Origin: Bacillota bacterium
GTDB taxonomy: Bacteria > Bacillota > Sulfobacillia > RBS10-35 > Bu92
DNA length: 64,000 nt
Reading direction: 5' to 3'
Assembly: GCA_014896375.1 (NCBI GenBank)
Contig: JADBKN010000015.1
Coordinates: 62,001-126,000, forward strand
Part shown: positions 49,411-57,485 of the stretch, piece after piece
Numbering within the stretch: the first letter of the stretch is position 1
Layout: every line of letters begins with the position of its first letter
Notes under the pieces: model-generated
What the model saw: only the letters and a program-made list of their open reading frames with translations
What the model was told of the DNA's origin: nothing
The model's database searches: none
Made by a program: the position numbers and the translations under genes

Positions 49411-50577
49411 GTGGGGTCGGCTCCTAGCGGATTCCAGACGCCGAAAACTACGTGGCAGAGCGCAGATGTCGTTGATCCAGGCTCGTTCAACCGCATCGAG
49501 GGGAACATCAACGCCATCGAGACAGGCTCCCGCACCGTCGACCCGGCCCAGGCCCCGACGGGCAACTCGGGCACCCTGCGTCAGATCCTGGACTGGCTTG
49601 CGAACCGAATCAAGGCCATCCTCGGCACGACGAACTGGTACGATAACCCGCCCATCAGCCTTGCGGGGGCGAACGCCAAGTTCGACGGCGCGACGGGGCA
49701 CAAGCACACGGGAGCGGCCGGCGACGCCCCGCCGATCCCCATCGGAGGCATCGATTCGGCGGCCAAAACCTCCGCCGGCGGCACCGAGGCCAACCGGATC
49801 GCCGTCACCGACAGCTCAGGTAAGGTCGGGGCGGCAAAACAGGCGGACAATGCGGCGACGCTAGCCGGTTACGCACCCGGCTCGGGGCCGAATCAGATCG
49901 TGCAGCGGGATGCGAGCGGCAAAATCCCCGGGGTCTACAGTAGTGGTTCGCAAGTCTTCGATGCTTCCGGCACGTTCACCGTGCCTGCCGGCGTTACCCG
50001 CATTTGGATTGAAATGTGGGGCGCGGGCGGCGGTGGCGGTGGCGGAAGCAACGTTGCCGGGACATGGGGAGGCGGCGGTGGCGGAGGCTCCGGCGCGTAT
50101 CTCATCAGCAACGCGGTTAACGTTACACCGGGGCAGCAGATCACCATTACCGTCGGCGCCGGAGGCGGTGGTGGGGCTTCGGGTAACGGAGGATCCGGGC
50201 AGAATGGTGGCGCTGGCGGCGCTAGCTCCTGCCTGGGCTATACGGCTGGCGGCGGCGGTGGTGGCGGAGGAGACAACGCTAGCAACTCCGACCCAGCTTC
50301 CGGAGGCAGTGGGGGCACTGTTGTAGCCGGGCGTTGGGGAATTGCTGCGAGCGTCAACGGGAACGCGGGTACACAGGGAGGCCAAAACGGCGGCGCCGGG
50401 GCGAGTGCGCCGTATGGAGGAGCAGGGGGTGCTGGCGGTACGTTCGACGGCAGCGGTCAGGGCATCAACGGTCTCCCCGGAGGTGCGCCCGGAGGCGGAG
50501 GCGGCGGTGCGGGCGGTAATCAGCCGTCCGCAGTCGGCGGCTATGGGGCAAACGGTCGGGTGGTGATTTACTGGTGA
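49411..50577 (+). CDS. Glycine-rich tail fibre/adhesin
   Basis: A 388-aa tail-tip protein. The N-terminal ~185 residues are fibre-like (ASGKIPGV near the end of this part). After DASGTFTVPAGVTRIWIEMWGAG the protein becomes about half glycine in repeated tracts of up to eight Gly, ending GANGRVVIYW. This layout matches receptor-binding domains with packed polyglycine helices. GTG start one base after the broken gene. It likely decides host range. Confidence 0.85.
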   Translation: MGSAPSGFQTPKTTWQSADVVDPGSFNRIEGNINAIETGSRTVDPAQAPTGNSGTLRQILDWLANRIKAILGTTNWYDNPPISLAGANAKFDGATGHKHTGAAGDAPPIPIGGIDSAAKTSAGGTEANRIAVTDSSGKVGAAKQADNAATLAGYAPGSGPNQIVQRDASGKIPGVYSSGSQVFDASGTFTVPAGVTRIWIEMWGAGGGGGGGSNVAGTWGGGGGGGSGAYLISNAVNVTPGQQITITVGAGGGGGASGNGGSGQNGGAGGASSCLGYTAGGGGGGGGDNASNSDPASGGSGGTVVAGRWGIAASVNGNAGTQGGQNGGAGASAPYGGAGGAGGTFDGSGQGINGLPGGAPGGGGGGAGGNQPSAVGGYGANGRVVIYW

Positions 50578-51020
50578 GCGCTGGACGTTACGCAGTTGTG
50601 GACGATGCGCGCCGCATGGTCGTCAACGTCATCATCGCCACGCCGGACTTTGACCCGGGGAACGGGTGGCGGCTAATGGAGGACACCGCAGGCACCGTCT
50701 CGCCGGGAGACGTGTGGGACGGCGCAACGATCACGCGAGCCACACTCACCGTCACAATCGACAAACCCACCATCGCCGCCAACGGCACGGATACGGCCAC
50801 GGTGACGGCGCAGGTGAGCGACGACCAGTGGAGCGGCGACGTCCTGTTCGAGGTGGCGGGGCAAACGTACGTCGTCCCAGCCAGCGGCGGCAAGGCAACG
50901 TTTACCGTGTCCAGCACGACCCCAGGGGACATTGCGGTGCGAGCGACGCCGCAGGAGACCAACCCGGCGACGGGCACGCCGCGCTGGGGATCGGGGAGCG
51001 TGACGATCCATGCCGGGTAA
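50574..51020 (+). CDS. Tail protein with Ig-like domain
   Basis: A 148-aa protein. A short N-terminal segment (YAVVDDARRMVVNVIIATPDFDPG) is like small tail-fibre accessory proteins. Residues 55-148 form an Ig-like/invasin-like beta domain (LTVTIDKPTIAANGTDTATVTAQVSDD). GTG at 50574 overlaps the fibre gene. It probably sits on the virion tip with the Gly-rich protein. Confidence 0.75.
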   Translation: MSAGRYAVVDDARRMVVNVIIATPDFDPGNGWRLMEDTAGTVSPGDVWDGATITRATLTVTIDKPTIAANGTDTATVTAQVSDDQWSGDVLFEVAGQTYVVPASGGKATFTVSSTTPGDIAVRATPQETNPATGTPRWGSGSVTIHAG

Positions 51021-51192
51021 GCATCAGGTCCAACAGGAGCGCAACGACTCCAAGGGCCGCGTGACGGGCGTCGTAATCGGCCCGCCGCCCGATCCGGTGG
51101 CGGACAAGATCGCCGCGGTGAGGCAGGCCAAGACGGTGCAGGACCTCGCCAAGGCGGTGGCCGACGCGCTGGAGACCATGCGGCAGAGGTAG
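51010..51192 (+). CDS. Small prophage protein
   Basis: A 60-aa hydrophilic protein with a helical C-terminus (IAAVRQAKTVQDLAKAVADALETM). ATG at 51010 overlaps the previous gene end by 11 bases. It is followed by a terminator. Not recognised, but small genes here are common before lysis cassettes. Confidence 0.5.
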   Translation: MPGKHQVQQERNDSKGRVTGVVIGPPPDPVADKIAAVRQAKTVQDLAKAVADALETMRQR

Positions 51193-51212
51193 GGCAGGTT
51201 CGATACAACGCA

Positions 51213-51234
51213 GGTGCCCCGAGGGGCGCCTTTT
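51213..51234 (+). terminator. Rho-independent terminator before the lysis genes
   Basis: GGTGCCCC / GGGGCGCC form an 8-bp stem (one GU pair) with a very short GA loop, followed by TTTT. It would separate tail and lysis transcripts. Confidence 0.7.
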
Positions 51235-51256
51235 GCATGCCCAGGAGGTGGCGGGG

Positions 51257-51532
51257 ATGGCAGACGTGGCAGCCAACGGCTACTCTGCTCGCCTTGACGC
51301 GCTCGATGATCGCGTGGAGCGCGTTGAGAGGCGGCTTGACTCCCACGGCGACCGCATCTCAGCCTTGGAGCGGGCCACAGCCGCTGGAGACGTGCGCACA
51401 GGCGGCATCGCCGACGACGTGGCCGAGATCAAATCGACGCTGCGCTGGATGTCACGCACGCTCGCCGGTCTCGCCCTGGGCATGGTGGCCGAGATCCTGC
51501 TCTACCTCGCCACACAGGGGAGGCTGCACTGA
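51257..51532 (+). CDS. XhlA-like lysis-associated membrane protein
   Basis: A 91-aa protein with an N-terminal amphipathic coiled coil (RLDALDDRVERVERRLDSHGDRISALERA) and a C-terminal membrane helix (LAGLALGMVAEILLYLA), the layout of XhlA proteins that help holin-mediated lysis. ATG at 51257 follows AGGAGGTGG. It is directly joined to the endolysin gene (overlap of one base). Confidence 0.82.
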   Translation: MADVAANGYSARLDALDDRVERVERRLDSHGDRISALERATAAGDVRTGGIADDVAEIKSTLRWMSRTLAGLALGMVAEILLYLATQGRLH

Positions 51533-52704
51533 TGGTTGCGATCCGCGAAGCCCTCATCCCTGTCGGCAACCCGGTGGGGCGCGGCGGGGAGAAGCTACAG
51601 CCGCAGGGGCTGGTCCTTCACGCTACGGCCGACTACGAGGCGACTGCCCAGGCCATCCGCGACTACTGGGCGCGCCTACGGTCACCCAACAGGGCGAATG
51701 CCCACCTCATCGCGGACTGGTCCGAGGTGGTGGAGTGCGTCCCCTGGGAACCAGTGAAGTGCGAGAAGGCTTGGCATGCGGGGGAGCCAGCCAACTCGCG
51801 CTTCATCGGCATCGAGCTCTGCCAGAGCCGTGACAAGACCAAGGCGCTCGCAGCCTACGCGAACTGGGTCCAGGCCGCGGCGATGGTCCTCCACACCTAC
51901 GGCTGGCCAGCGGACGCCGCCCACCTCTGGACGCACCGCCGCGTCTCGCAGGAGCTCGGTGGCACGCACCACACGGACCCGGACGGCTACCTCCAGGAGC
52001 TGGGCAAGACGGTGGCGGACGCGATTCACGACATTGGGGAGGCGATAAAGACCGTGGCGCAACCGCAACAAACGCAACCCACCGGCGGCCTCACGCCGAT
52101 CCTGGGCGAGCCCCAGATCACGGTGGACCAGGCACTCGCTTACGTCCGGGCGCATACCAGCAGCGCCAAGTACCCGGCGCCCGTCGTGGACGCCATCGTC
52201 CGGCTCTACTGGGCGCTTGCGCCGGTCTATGGCATCCGGCCCGAGGTCGCGCTTGCGCAGAGCCTGCACGAGACCGGGTTCTACGGCTTCGGCGGGCTGG
52301 TGAAGCCCGAGCAGTGGAACCTCTGCGGCCTCGGGGCGACCGGCCCAGGCAATCCTGGTGCGAGCTTTGCGGGCCCGGCGGAGGGCGTGCATGCGCACCT
52401 CCAACATCTGTACGCCTACGCCTGCGACCGGCCGCTGCCGGCCATGGTGCAGCAGGTGGACCCGCGCTTTGCGCTCGTCAAGCCACGGCCGACGGCCGAG
52501 TACGTCGAGTGGCTAGGCCACGCTGACAACCCGCGCGGCGCTGGCTGGGCATGGCCGGGCCAAGGATACGGCGCGGCGATTGTCGGGCACGTCAAGGCCA
52601 TGGCCACGATGCCCGCGCCGGCGCCCGTCGACGTCGCCGCCGTGAGGGAGGAGGTGCGCCAGGAGCTGATCGCTCGGGTCCAGCAGGCGCTGGAGAGCGC
52701 GTGA
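51532..52704 (+). CDS. Endolysin: amidase plus glucosaminidase-like domain
   Basis: A 390-aa lysis enzyme. Residues 1-170 are an amidase_2 domain (LVLHATADYEAT, NAHLIADW, AWHAGEPANSRFIGIELCQ, THRRVSQ). A Gln/Pro/Thr linker leads to a second domain with PEVALAQSLHETGFYGFGG, resembling glucosaminidase (GH73) with catalytic Glu in LHETG. A C-terminal helix follows. ATG at 51532, overlapping xhlA-like. It cuts peptidoglycan once holin opens the membrane. Confidence 0.9.
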   Translation: MVAIREALIPVGNPVGRGGEKLQPQGLVLHATADYEATAQAIRDYWARLRSPNRANAHLIADWSEVVECVPWEPVKCEKAWHAGEPANSRFIGIELCQSRDKTKALAAYANWVQAAAMVLHTYGWPADAAHLWTHRRVSQELGGTHHTDPDGYLQELGKTVADAIHDIGEAIKTVAQPQQTQPTGGLTPILGEPQITVDQALAYVRAHTSSAKYPAPVVDAIVRLYWALAPVYGIRPEVALAQSLHETGFYGFGGLVKPEQWNLCGLGATGPGNPGASFAGPAEGVHAHLQHLYAYACDRPLPAMVQQVDPRFALVKPRPTAEYVEWLGHADNPRGAGWAWPGQGYGAAIVGHVKAMATMPAPAPVDVAAVREEVRQELIARVQQALESA

Positions 52705-52744
52705 TTCGCCGGCGCCGATGACGACAGACCACAGACGAAGCAAA

Positions 52745-52766
52745 GCCGCCGCAGGGCGGCATTTTT
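52745..52766 (+). terminator. Terminator between endolysin and holin
   Basis: GCCGCC / GGCGGC form a 6-bp stem with a 4-base loop, followed by A and five T. The holin then needs its own transcript or read-through. Confidence 0.7.
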
Positions 52767-52782
52767 GTTGGGAGGATGGGCA

Positions 52783-53148
52783 ATGCCGAACGACCTTCTG
52801 ACCCTGGACCAGGTCGGCCAGTTCGCGACACTCGTGTTCCTGTGCTGGGCCGCGACCCAGATGCTGAAGCGGCCGCTGGACGCACTCCTCGCCCGCCTTC
52901 GTGTGGGGCATGTGGAGACGCGATACGTGGCCTTCTTTGTAGCCGCAGGGCTCTACCTGGCCGTGAGCGCGTTCGCTGGGCCCGTGACCTGGGAAGTGAT
53001 CTTCCTCGCCGGCGTCAACGGGCTAGTGGTGAGCATGACGGCCATGAAGGCGCACGAGAGCGCGGCGCAGGATGAGGCGGCCGCGATGGCGCCTTCTGGC
53101 GGGGGAGAGCAGGCCACCGGCCAGGCCCCGGAGCCGCCGGCGGCGTGA
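52783..53148 (+). CDS. Phage holin
   Basis: A 121-aa membrane protein with three hydrophobic segments (about 10-28, 48-66 and 70-88) and an acidic, Pro/Ala-rich hydrophilic C-terminus. Its size, topology and place after the endolysin fit a class I holin. ATG at 52783 follows GGGAGGATGGG. Family resemblance is to Firmicutes phage holins; identification rests mostly on topology and place. Confidence 0.75.
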   Translation: MPNDLLTLDQVGQFATLVFLCWAATQMLKRPLDALLARLRVGHVETRYVAFFVAAGLYLAVSAFAGPVTWEVIFLAGVNGLVVSMTAMKAHESAAQDEAAAMAPSGGGEQATGQAPEPPAA

Positions 53149-53182
53149 GGGTCTGGAACGGAGCCCGGCGAGCAAGCACGAA

Positions 53183-53202
53183 GGCCGCCTCTTTCGGCGG
53201 CC
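53183..53202 (+). terminator. Hairpin after the holin
   Basis: GGCCGCC / GGCGGCC form a 7-bp stem with a 6-base loop. No T-run follows, so it is a weak or Rho-independent-poor terminator at the end of the lysis cassette. Confidence 0.5.
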
Positions 53203-53337
53203 TCGTGCGCAACGGTTCTGGGCGGGTGGCCTACGGCCCCTGTGGCCACGCCGCGTTATTCTATGTGCAACATATTCCTCCTGCAACCTGGTAAAACTTT
53301 TTTGCCTGAGCGGGCCCGCTGCCACGACCTCCGCGAC

Positions 53338-53496
53338 CTACGCGAGATCGATGGCCTTGCCCTTCACGACAACGGGACCGCCGCAAATGGGGCAACGCAG
53401 AACTTCGTCACGAGGCGTTGCCACCACGACGAACCCGCACGACACGCAGGGGAACTCGCCGAACGAGAACCCCATGCGTTCGGGGCCGTAGGCCAT
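53338..53496 (-). CDS. 52-aa zinc-ribbon miniprotein
   Basis: A short protein with CVSC at residues 17-20 and CPIC at 35-38, framing a compact zinc ribbon. ATG at 53496 has AAGGGTGA about 7 bases upstream. It is on the opposite strand to the lysis genes at the prophage's right end, where morons are common. Function unknown; a regulator or nucleic acid binder is possible. Confidence 0.65.
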   Translation of the reverse strand: MAYGPERMGFSFGEFPCVSCGFVVVATPRDEVLRCPICGGPVVVKGKAIDLA

Positions 53497-53716
53497 AGTG
53501 CTCACCCTTCAGGGAAGCTCGCTTGTTGCTAGCGGCTGTCCCCCGCCCATAGGACTCGCCGCCGCCGCAGCATTCCCTGGAGCACAGGCAAGGTCGGGCC
53601 CGCCCAGGACGAGGGCGGTTTCCACGAACCTGCCCGATTGTCCTGCCAGAAAGTGAGAAATCCGTAACGGGCAAGCGACTGTGGGTTCACGGTTGCTTCT
53701 GTCACATGGTTCGCCT

Positions 53717-53742
53717 GCCCCTCGGCTCGTCCGAGGGGCTTT
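53717..53742 (+). terminator. Strong rightward terminator near attR
   Basis: GCCCCTCGG / CCGAGGGGC form a 9-bp perfect stem with a CTCGT loop, followed by TTTCTCATTT. No recognised plus-strand gene lies between the holin and this site. Confidence 0.8.
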
Positions 53743-53810
53743 CTCATTTCGCGTGACGATCTTCGGCGACGTGCGCCTATCCACGCCCATGAGCGCGTGA
53801 AACACGCCTT

Positions 53811-53831
53811 GGGCAGACAAATGGGCAGACA
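53811..53831 (+). promoter_or_regulatory. Putative integrase arm-type sites, right
   Basis: GGGCAGACA at 53811-53819 and 53823-53831, the same sequence and 12-bp spacing as two of the three left-end copies. They lie about 65 bp inside the attR core. Confidence 0.7.
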
Positions 53832-53895
53832 AGATGACCGGGCGCGCCTGCGAGCAAATGAAGAGCGCGGCCCGAAAGCCGCGCCGTTGAAGCAT

Positions 53896-53960
53896 TTTCA
53901 AACCTGGTGCCGGAGGTGGGATTTGAACCCACACGCCTTGCGGGCACACGATTTTGAGTC
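53896..53960 (-). repeat. attR core
   Basis: Identical to 13096-13160. Here the phage-carried 3' half joins the host's tRNA 5' half to restore an intact tRNA-Leu. Identity weakens just to the left, where the terminator copy has several mismatches. Confidence 0.93.
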
Positions 53961-53989
53961 GTGCGTGTCTGCCGTTCCACCACTCCGGC
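53905..53989 (-). tRNA. tRNA-Leu(CAA), intact, with encoded CCA
   Basis: 85 bases on the minus strand. The acceptor GCCGGAG pairs with CTCCGGC, then A and CCA. The anticodon stem CACGA/TCGTG carries loop CTCAAAA, giving CAA. It has the long variable arm of Leu tRNAs and T-arm GGTTCAAATCC. An extended -10 (TGGTATCAT) lies just upstream on the minus strand (54001-54009). The 3' half is phage-supplied. Confidence 0.96.
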
Positions 53990-54085
53990 ATGCACAACTC
54001 ATGATACCACGATCGCCGTTCCGGCGAAGACGACCGGCATAACCTGCCTCGCGCGCGCATGCATTGCTGGCGGTGATGCGCGTCC

Positions 54086-55186
54086 ATGGCGAGGCGAAAC
54101 GCGTTCGGGCGTCCTTTGATATGGGCCGGCGCGGCGCTCCTGGCCGTCGCGGCCGCCGGGCAGCTGCTGCCCGACCCCGCCGCGGTTCAGGCCGCGCCCG
54201 CGGCGGCGCGCATCGAGATCAACCTCTCGGCCTACCGCCTCACCCTCTACCAGGGCGATGCCGCCGTGGCCTCCTACCGCGTCGCGATCGGCGCGCCCAA
54301 CCGGCGCGCGGGCGGCGCGCTGCGCGTCACGGCCACGCCCACCGGGCGTTTCTGGATCGGCAAGAAGACGAAGAACCCGTCCTGGATCCCGCCGTCCTGG
54401 TGGATCCGGGAAGAGGGATGGTCCGAAACCTTCTTCGTGCCGCCTGGACCGGCGAATCCGCTGGGACTGCGCTGGCTCGGGCTCTCGCGGCCCGGCTACA
54501 GCGGCTACGGCATCCACGGCACGGCGGACGAGGCTTCGATCGGCCGGGCTGTGTCCCTCGGCTGCGTGCGCATGCGCAACGCGGACGTCGTCGATCTCTT
54601 CGACCGTGTGGCCGTGGGGACGCCCGTCGACATCGTCGACCGCACGGTCGAGGTGGTGCGCGGTCCAGACGGCGGCGCGCTGCTCGCGCTGTACCCCAGC
54701 GTCTACGGCCGCGGGCGGGCGGCGGTCGCCGATGTGCGCGCCGCGTTGCGGTCGGCCGGCCTGCCGGAGGAACTGGGCGACGACGCCTTCTGGAAGGCCG
54801 AGTTGGCCGCAGCCGCGGGCGGTCCGGTGTACGTCGCCCTCGGCCGGCCGGCGGACGCCTTGCGCCCGCCGGTGCCGGGCCCGGTGATAGCCGCGGCCCT
54901 GCCGTCCGCGCATCCAGATGAGGTGAGCGTGTCGATCGCGCTCACGCCCCTCGGCCAGGCCGAGCGCCGGGGCGACGATTACCTTCTGCCCCTTGAGCGG
55001 CTGCCGGACGCCTTTCGCGCGCACTTCGACGTGGATGCGAGCGGCGTCGTCCGGTTTTACGGCGAGCCCCTGCCGGGCGCCGAGCTGCGCGCCGGCGAGG
55101 CCTGGATCCCCGTGCGGGACATGGCGCACCGCCTGCACATGACGGAGCGCTGGCTCGACGCCGCCTCTCTCGATCTCTCCTGGTGA
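54086..55186 (+). CDS. L,D-transpeptidase (YkuD) with C-terminal extension
   Basis: A 366-aa exported cell-wall crosslinking enzyme. An N-terminal hydrophobic helix (residues 9-27) serves as signal or anchor. The YkuD domain follows (IEINLSAYRLTLYQGD, RVAIGAPN) with the catalytic HGT...SLGCVRM. After about residue 190 an extra ~175 residues include PSVYGRGRA and copper-amine-oxidase-like strands. ATG at 54086. It stands alone, in the same direction as the following sigma factor. Confidence 0.93.
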   Translation: MARRNAFGRPLIWAGAALLAVAAAGQLLPDPAAVQAAPAAARIEINLSAYRLTLYQGDAAVASYRVAIGAPNRRAGGALRVTATPTGRFWIGKKTKNPSWIPPSWWIREEGWSETFFVPPGPANPLGLRWLGLSRPGYSGYGIHGTADEASIGRAVSLGCVRMRNADVVDLFDRVAVGTPVDIVDRTVEVVRGPDGGALLALYPSVYGRGRAAVADVRAALRSAGLPEELGDDAFWKAELAAAAGGPVYVALGRPADALRPPVPGPVIAAALPSAHPDEVSVSIALTPLGQAERRGDDYLLPLERLPDAFRAHFDVDASGVVRFYGEPLPGAELRAGEAWIPVRDMAHRLHMTERWLDAASLDLSW

Positions 55187-55309
55187 CGACGCGACGGTAG
55201 ACCGATGTAGCGATTATGATGAATAGCGGCGGTGCTGCGCCTCCGGACGGTGCCGGAGGCGCATGGGCGGCGCCGCACGCCCGTGGACCGGATTCGAGGT
55301 GCGCGCCGG

Positions 55310-55915
55310 TTGGTTCGTGAGGACGATCTCGTTCGTTTGGCGCAGGAGGGGCAGGCGGCGGCCTTCGAGGCCCTTGTGGAACGCCACCAGGCGCGCGTCT
55401 ACTCCCTCGCTCTGCGTCTGACCGGCAACCCGCACGACGCCTTCGACATGGCCCAGGAGGCCCTCTTGAAGGCGTTCCTGTCCCTGCCCTCCTTCCGCGG
55501 CCAGTCCGCCTTCAGCACGTGGTTGCACCGCATCACGACGAACGTCTGTCTCGATGAGATGCGCAAGCGCGGGCGCCGCCCGCTTCTCGCGGTGGAGCGC
55601 GAGGACGACGACGCGCCGCCGCGCGTCCACCCCGACCCGGCGCCCGGGCCCGAGGCGGAGGCGTTGCGGCGCGAGGAGCGGCGCGCCATCGAGCGCGCCA
55701 TCGCGGCGCTGCCGGAGGAATTCCGCGTGCCCCTCGTGCTGCGCGACCTGCAAGGCTTTTCCTACGAGGAGATCGCGGACCTCACGGGCCTGCCCCTGGG
55801 CACGGTGAAGTCCCGCATCCACCGCGCGCGCTTGCAGTTGCGCGAGCGCCTCGCGCCGGAACTTTTTCCCGCGCGGGACGTCTCCGCATCAGAAGAAGGG
55901 AGGCGGCGCGGTTGA
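55310..55915 (+). CDS. ECF RNA polymerase sigma factor
   Basis: A 201-aa group 4 sigma factor. Region 2 is seen as AFEALVERHQARVYSLALRLTGNPHDAFDMAQEALLKAF with STWLHRITTNVCLDEMRKR, and region 4 as LPEEFRVPLVLRDLQGFSYEEIADLTGLPLGTVKSRIHRAR. TTG at 55310 is chosen because GAGGTG lies 8 bases upstream and homologues start here; the frame is open from 55232. It overlaps the anti-sigma start by 4 bases. Confidence 0.92.
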   Translation: MVREDDLVRLAQEGQAAAFEALVERHQARVYSLALRLTGNPHDAFDMAQEALLKAFLSLPSFRGQSAFSTWLHRITTNVCLDEMRKRGRRPLLAVEREDDDAPPRVHPDPAPGPEAEALRREERRAIERAIAALPEEFRVPLVLRDLQGFSYEEIADLTGLPLGTVKSRIHRARLQLRERLAPELFPARDVSASEEGRRRG

Positions 55916-57192
55916 CGTGCGCGCTCGATCGCAGCCAACTCTCGGCCTACCTGGACCAGGAGCTGACAGCAGAAGAGCGGGCCGCCGTCGAGGCGCACCT
56001 CGCCGCGTGTGCGGAGTGCCGCGAGGAGTTCGCCAGCCTGGGCCGCGTGGTCCAGGCGTTGCGCGGCCTTCCGGAGGCGCAGCCGCCGGAAGGCTTCCGT
56101 GAGGCGCTGCGCGCGCGGTTGCTCGCGGCCGCGGGCGCAGTCGCGGCCGCGGGAGACGGCGCCGCGCCGGGCGCGGCTGCGGGCGCGGTGGCCGGCCCGG
56201 GCGCCGGCGCGGGCCGAGACGCGAGGACGGCGCCGCGGGAGGCGGCGACGGGCGCGATCGTGCCGCTGGGCGCGCCGGCGGCCGCGCCGGGCGGCGCACG
56301 CGGGCGGGGCGGCGCGCGCTGGCGCCAGGCGGCGCCGGCGGCCGTGGCCGCCGTGCTGGCGCTGTGCGTGGGCTTCGGCTCCGCCTGGGTGATCACCGGC
56401 GCAGGCTGGCGGGGCGCTGCGGCCTCACACCGCGCCGCCGGGCTGCAGGCGCAAGGACGCACGGCCGCCGGCACGGCATCCGGGGCGACGGCCGCGCAGG
56501 GCGGCGGCGCTCAGGGCGGCGCGCCGGGCGGCGGCACGGGTGCGCCGGCCGGCGCCATGACAGCCGAGGGCGCCTCCGCTGCCGACTCACCGGTGAACGA
56601 AGCCGCTCCCTTCTCCGCGGCGTCGGGAGCGCCCGGCGCGGACGCCGTGAAGATCGCCCCGAGCATCTCCGCTCCGGCGGCCCTCGCGCCGGACAGGCTC
56701 CGCCTCGTGCGCACCGGCCGCGTCCAGCTGAAGGTGGCCTCGCTCGCCGCCGCCTACACGCAGGCCCTGCAGATCGTGGCCCTCAACGGCGGCGAGGTCG
56801 TCCAGGGGAGCTTCGACGCGGCGGGGAGCGAGGCCGCCGCCACTTTGGAGGTGCGCGTGCCGGCCGAGCGCCTCGACGCGCTGCTCGCATCCGTGGCCGG
56901 GCTGGGCACGCTGCAGGCCATGGATGTCCAAGCCACGGACGTCACGGCGCGCCTGCGGGAGCTGGACCGCGAGGCCGCCGCCGCCGATACCTCGCCGATG
57001 AAGATCATGGGCTCCGCAGACTCGGGAGCCCCGAGCGGGGACGCGTCCGCAGGCGCGACGGCGTCCGGCTTGGGCATGGCGTCCGGCACGGGCGGCGCCG
57101 CGGCCGACGCCGCCGCACAGGCGCAGGCGGAGCGCGAGGACCTGCTCCAACAGGTCGACTGGGCGCGCGTCACCATCGCGCTGGGCCGCTAG
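55912..57192 (+). CDS. Membrane anti-sigma factor with DUF4349-like domain
   Basis: A 426-aa protein starting TTG, coupled to the sigma gene. Residues 1-45 hold a zinc-finger anti-sigma motif (HLAACAECREE). A long Ala/Gly-rich linker, one membrane helix (about 142-164) and another low-complexity linker precede an extracytoplasmic DUF4349-like region (RTGRVQLKVASLAAAYTQAL, PAERLDALLASVAGLG). It probably holds the ECF sigma factor at the membrane until an envelope signal arrives. Confidence 0.85.
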   Translation: MTCALDRSQLSAYLDQELTAEERAAVEAHLAACAECREEFASLGRVVQALRGLPEAQPPEGFREALRARLLAAAGAVAAAGDGAAPGAAAGAVAGPGAGAGRDARTAPREAATGAIVPLGAPAAAPGGARGRGGARWRQAAPAAVAAVLALCVGFGSAWVITGAGWRGAAASHRAAGLQAQGRTAAGTASGATAAQGGGAQGGAPGGGTGAPAGAMTAEGASAADSPVNEAAPFSAASGAPGADAVKIAPSISAPAALAPDRLRLVRTGRVQLKVASLAAAYTQALQIVALNGGEVVQGSFDAAGSEAAATLEVRVPAERLDALLASVAGLGTLQAMDVQATDVTARLRELDREAAAADTSPMKIMGSADSGAPSGDASAGATASGLGMASGTGGAAADAAAQAQAEREDLLQQVDWARVTIALGR

Positions 57193-57252
57193 CCGGAGCG
57201 CGCCTTTACGCGGCTCCCGGCCTGATGTACCGTGGGGACGGAGGTGGCCGCC

Positions 57253-57474
57253 ATGTCACACTGGGGCCTGAGCGAGATCCTTGTCGTCCTGATCGCCGCC
57301 CTCATCTTCTTTGGGCCGCGGCGCCTTCCGGAGATCGGCCGCGCCCTGGGCAGCAGCATCCGTGAGTTCCGCGACAGCTTCCAGGGAGGGGCCGGCGCGA
57401 CGCCGCCCGCCCAGCCGAACGCACCGTCCGCGCCCTCGCATGAGGACGCGAAGGGCGAGGAGACGCGCGGCTGA
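57253..57474 (+). CDS. tatA: Twin-arginine translocase subunit TatA/B
   Basis: A 73-aa protein with the TatA pattern: short N-terminus, membrane helix (SEILVVLIAALIFF), FGPRRLPEIGRALG hinge and amphipathic helix, then a Pro/Ala-rich tail. ATG at 57253 follows GGAGGTGG. TatC is not nearby. Confidence 0.92.
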   Translation: MSHWGLSEILVVLIAALIFFGPRRLPEIGRALGSSIREFRDSFQGGAGATPPAQPNAPSAPSHEDAKGEETRG

Positions 57475-57485
57475 CGCGCCCGCCC

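Larger units (their letters stand above)
53497..53895. other. Right-end non-coding region of the prophage
   Basis: I see no convincing gene. It contains a strong rightward terminator (53717-53742), two integrase arm-type repeats (53811 and 53823) and the diverged copy of the tRNA terminator hairpin (53865-53884). Open frames here are low-complexity or antisense. The strong terminator with no recognised gene before it leaves room for a small RNA. Confidence 0.5.
13096..53960. mobile_element. Integrated siphovirus prophage, 40.8 kb
   Basis: Bounded by identical 65-bp tRNA-Leu segments at 13096-13160 and 53896-53960 (spacing exactly 40,800 bp). It has integrase, immunity, recombination, replication, HK97-type packaging and head genes, a long-tail module (tape measure of 960 aa) and lysis genes. 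One tail gene is broken at 48917-49409, so infectivity is uncertain. The immunity region (about 15.2-16.8 kb) is noticeably lower in GC than the rest. Confidence 0.95.

Noticed and set aside
53497-53895. ORFs on both strands near attR
   Set aside because: They are low-complexity, lack ribosome sites, and cross the terminator and att features.
13096-53960. CRISPR array
   Set aside because: No regularly spaced direct repeats with unique spacers; the only short direct repeats are the TGAAC array, arm sites and the 24-bp tandem units.
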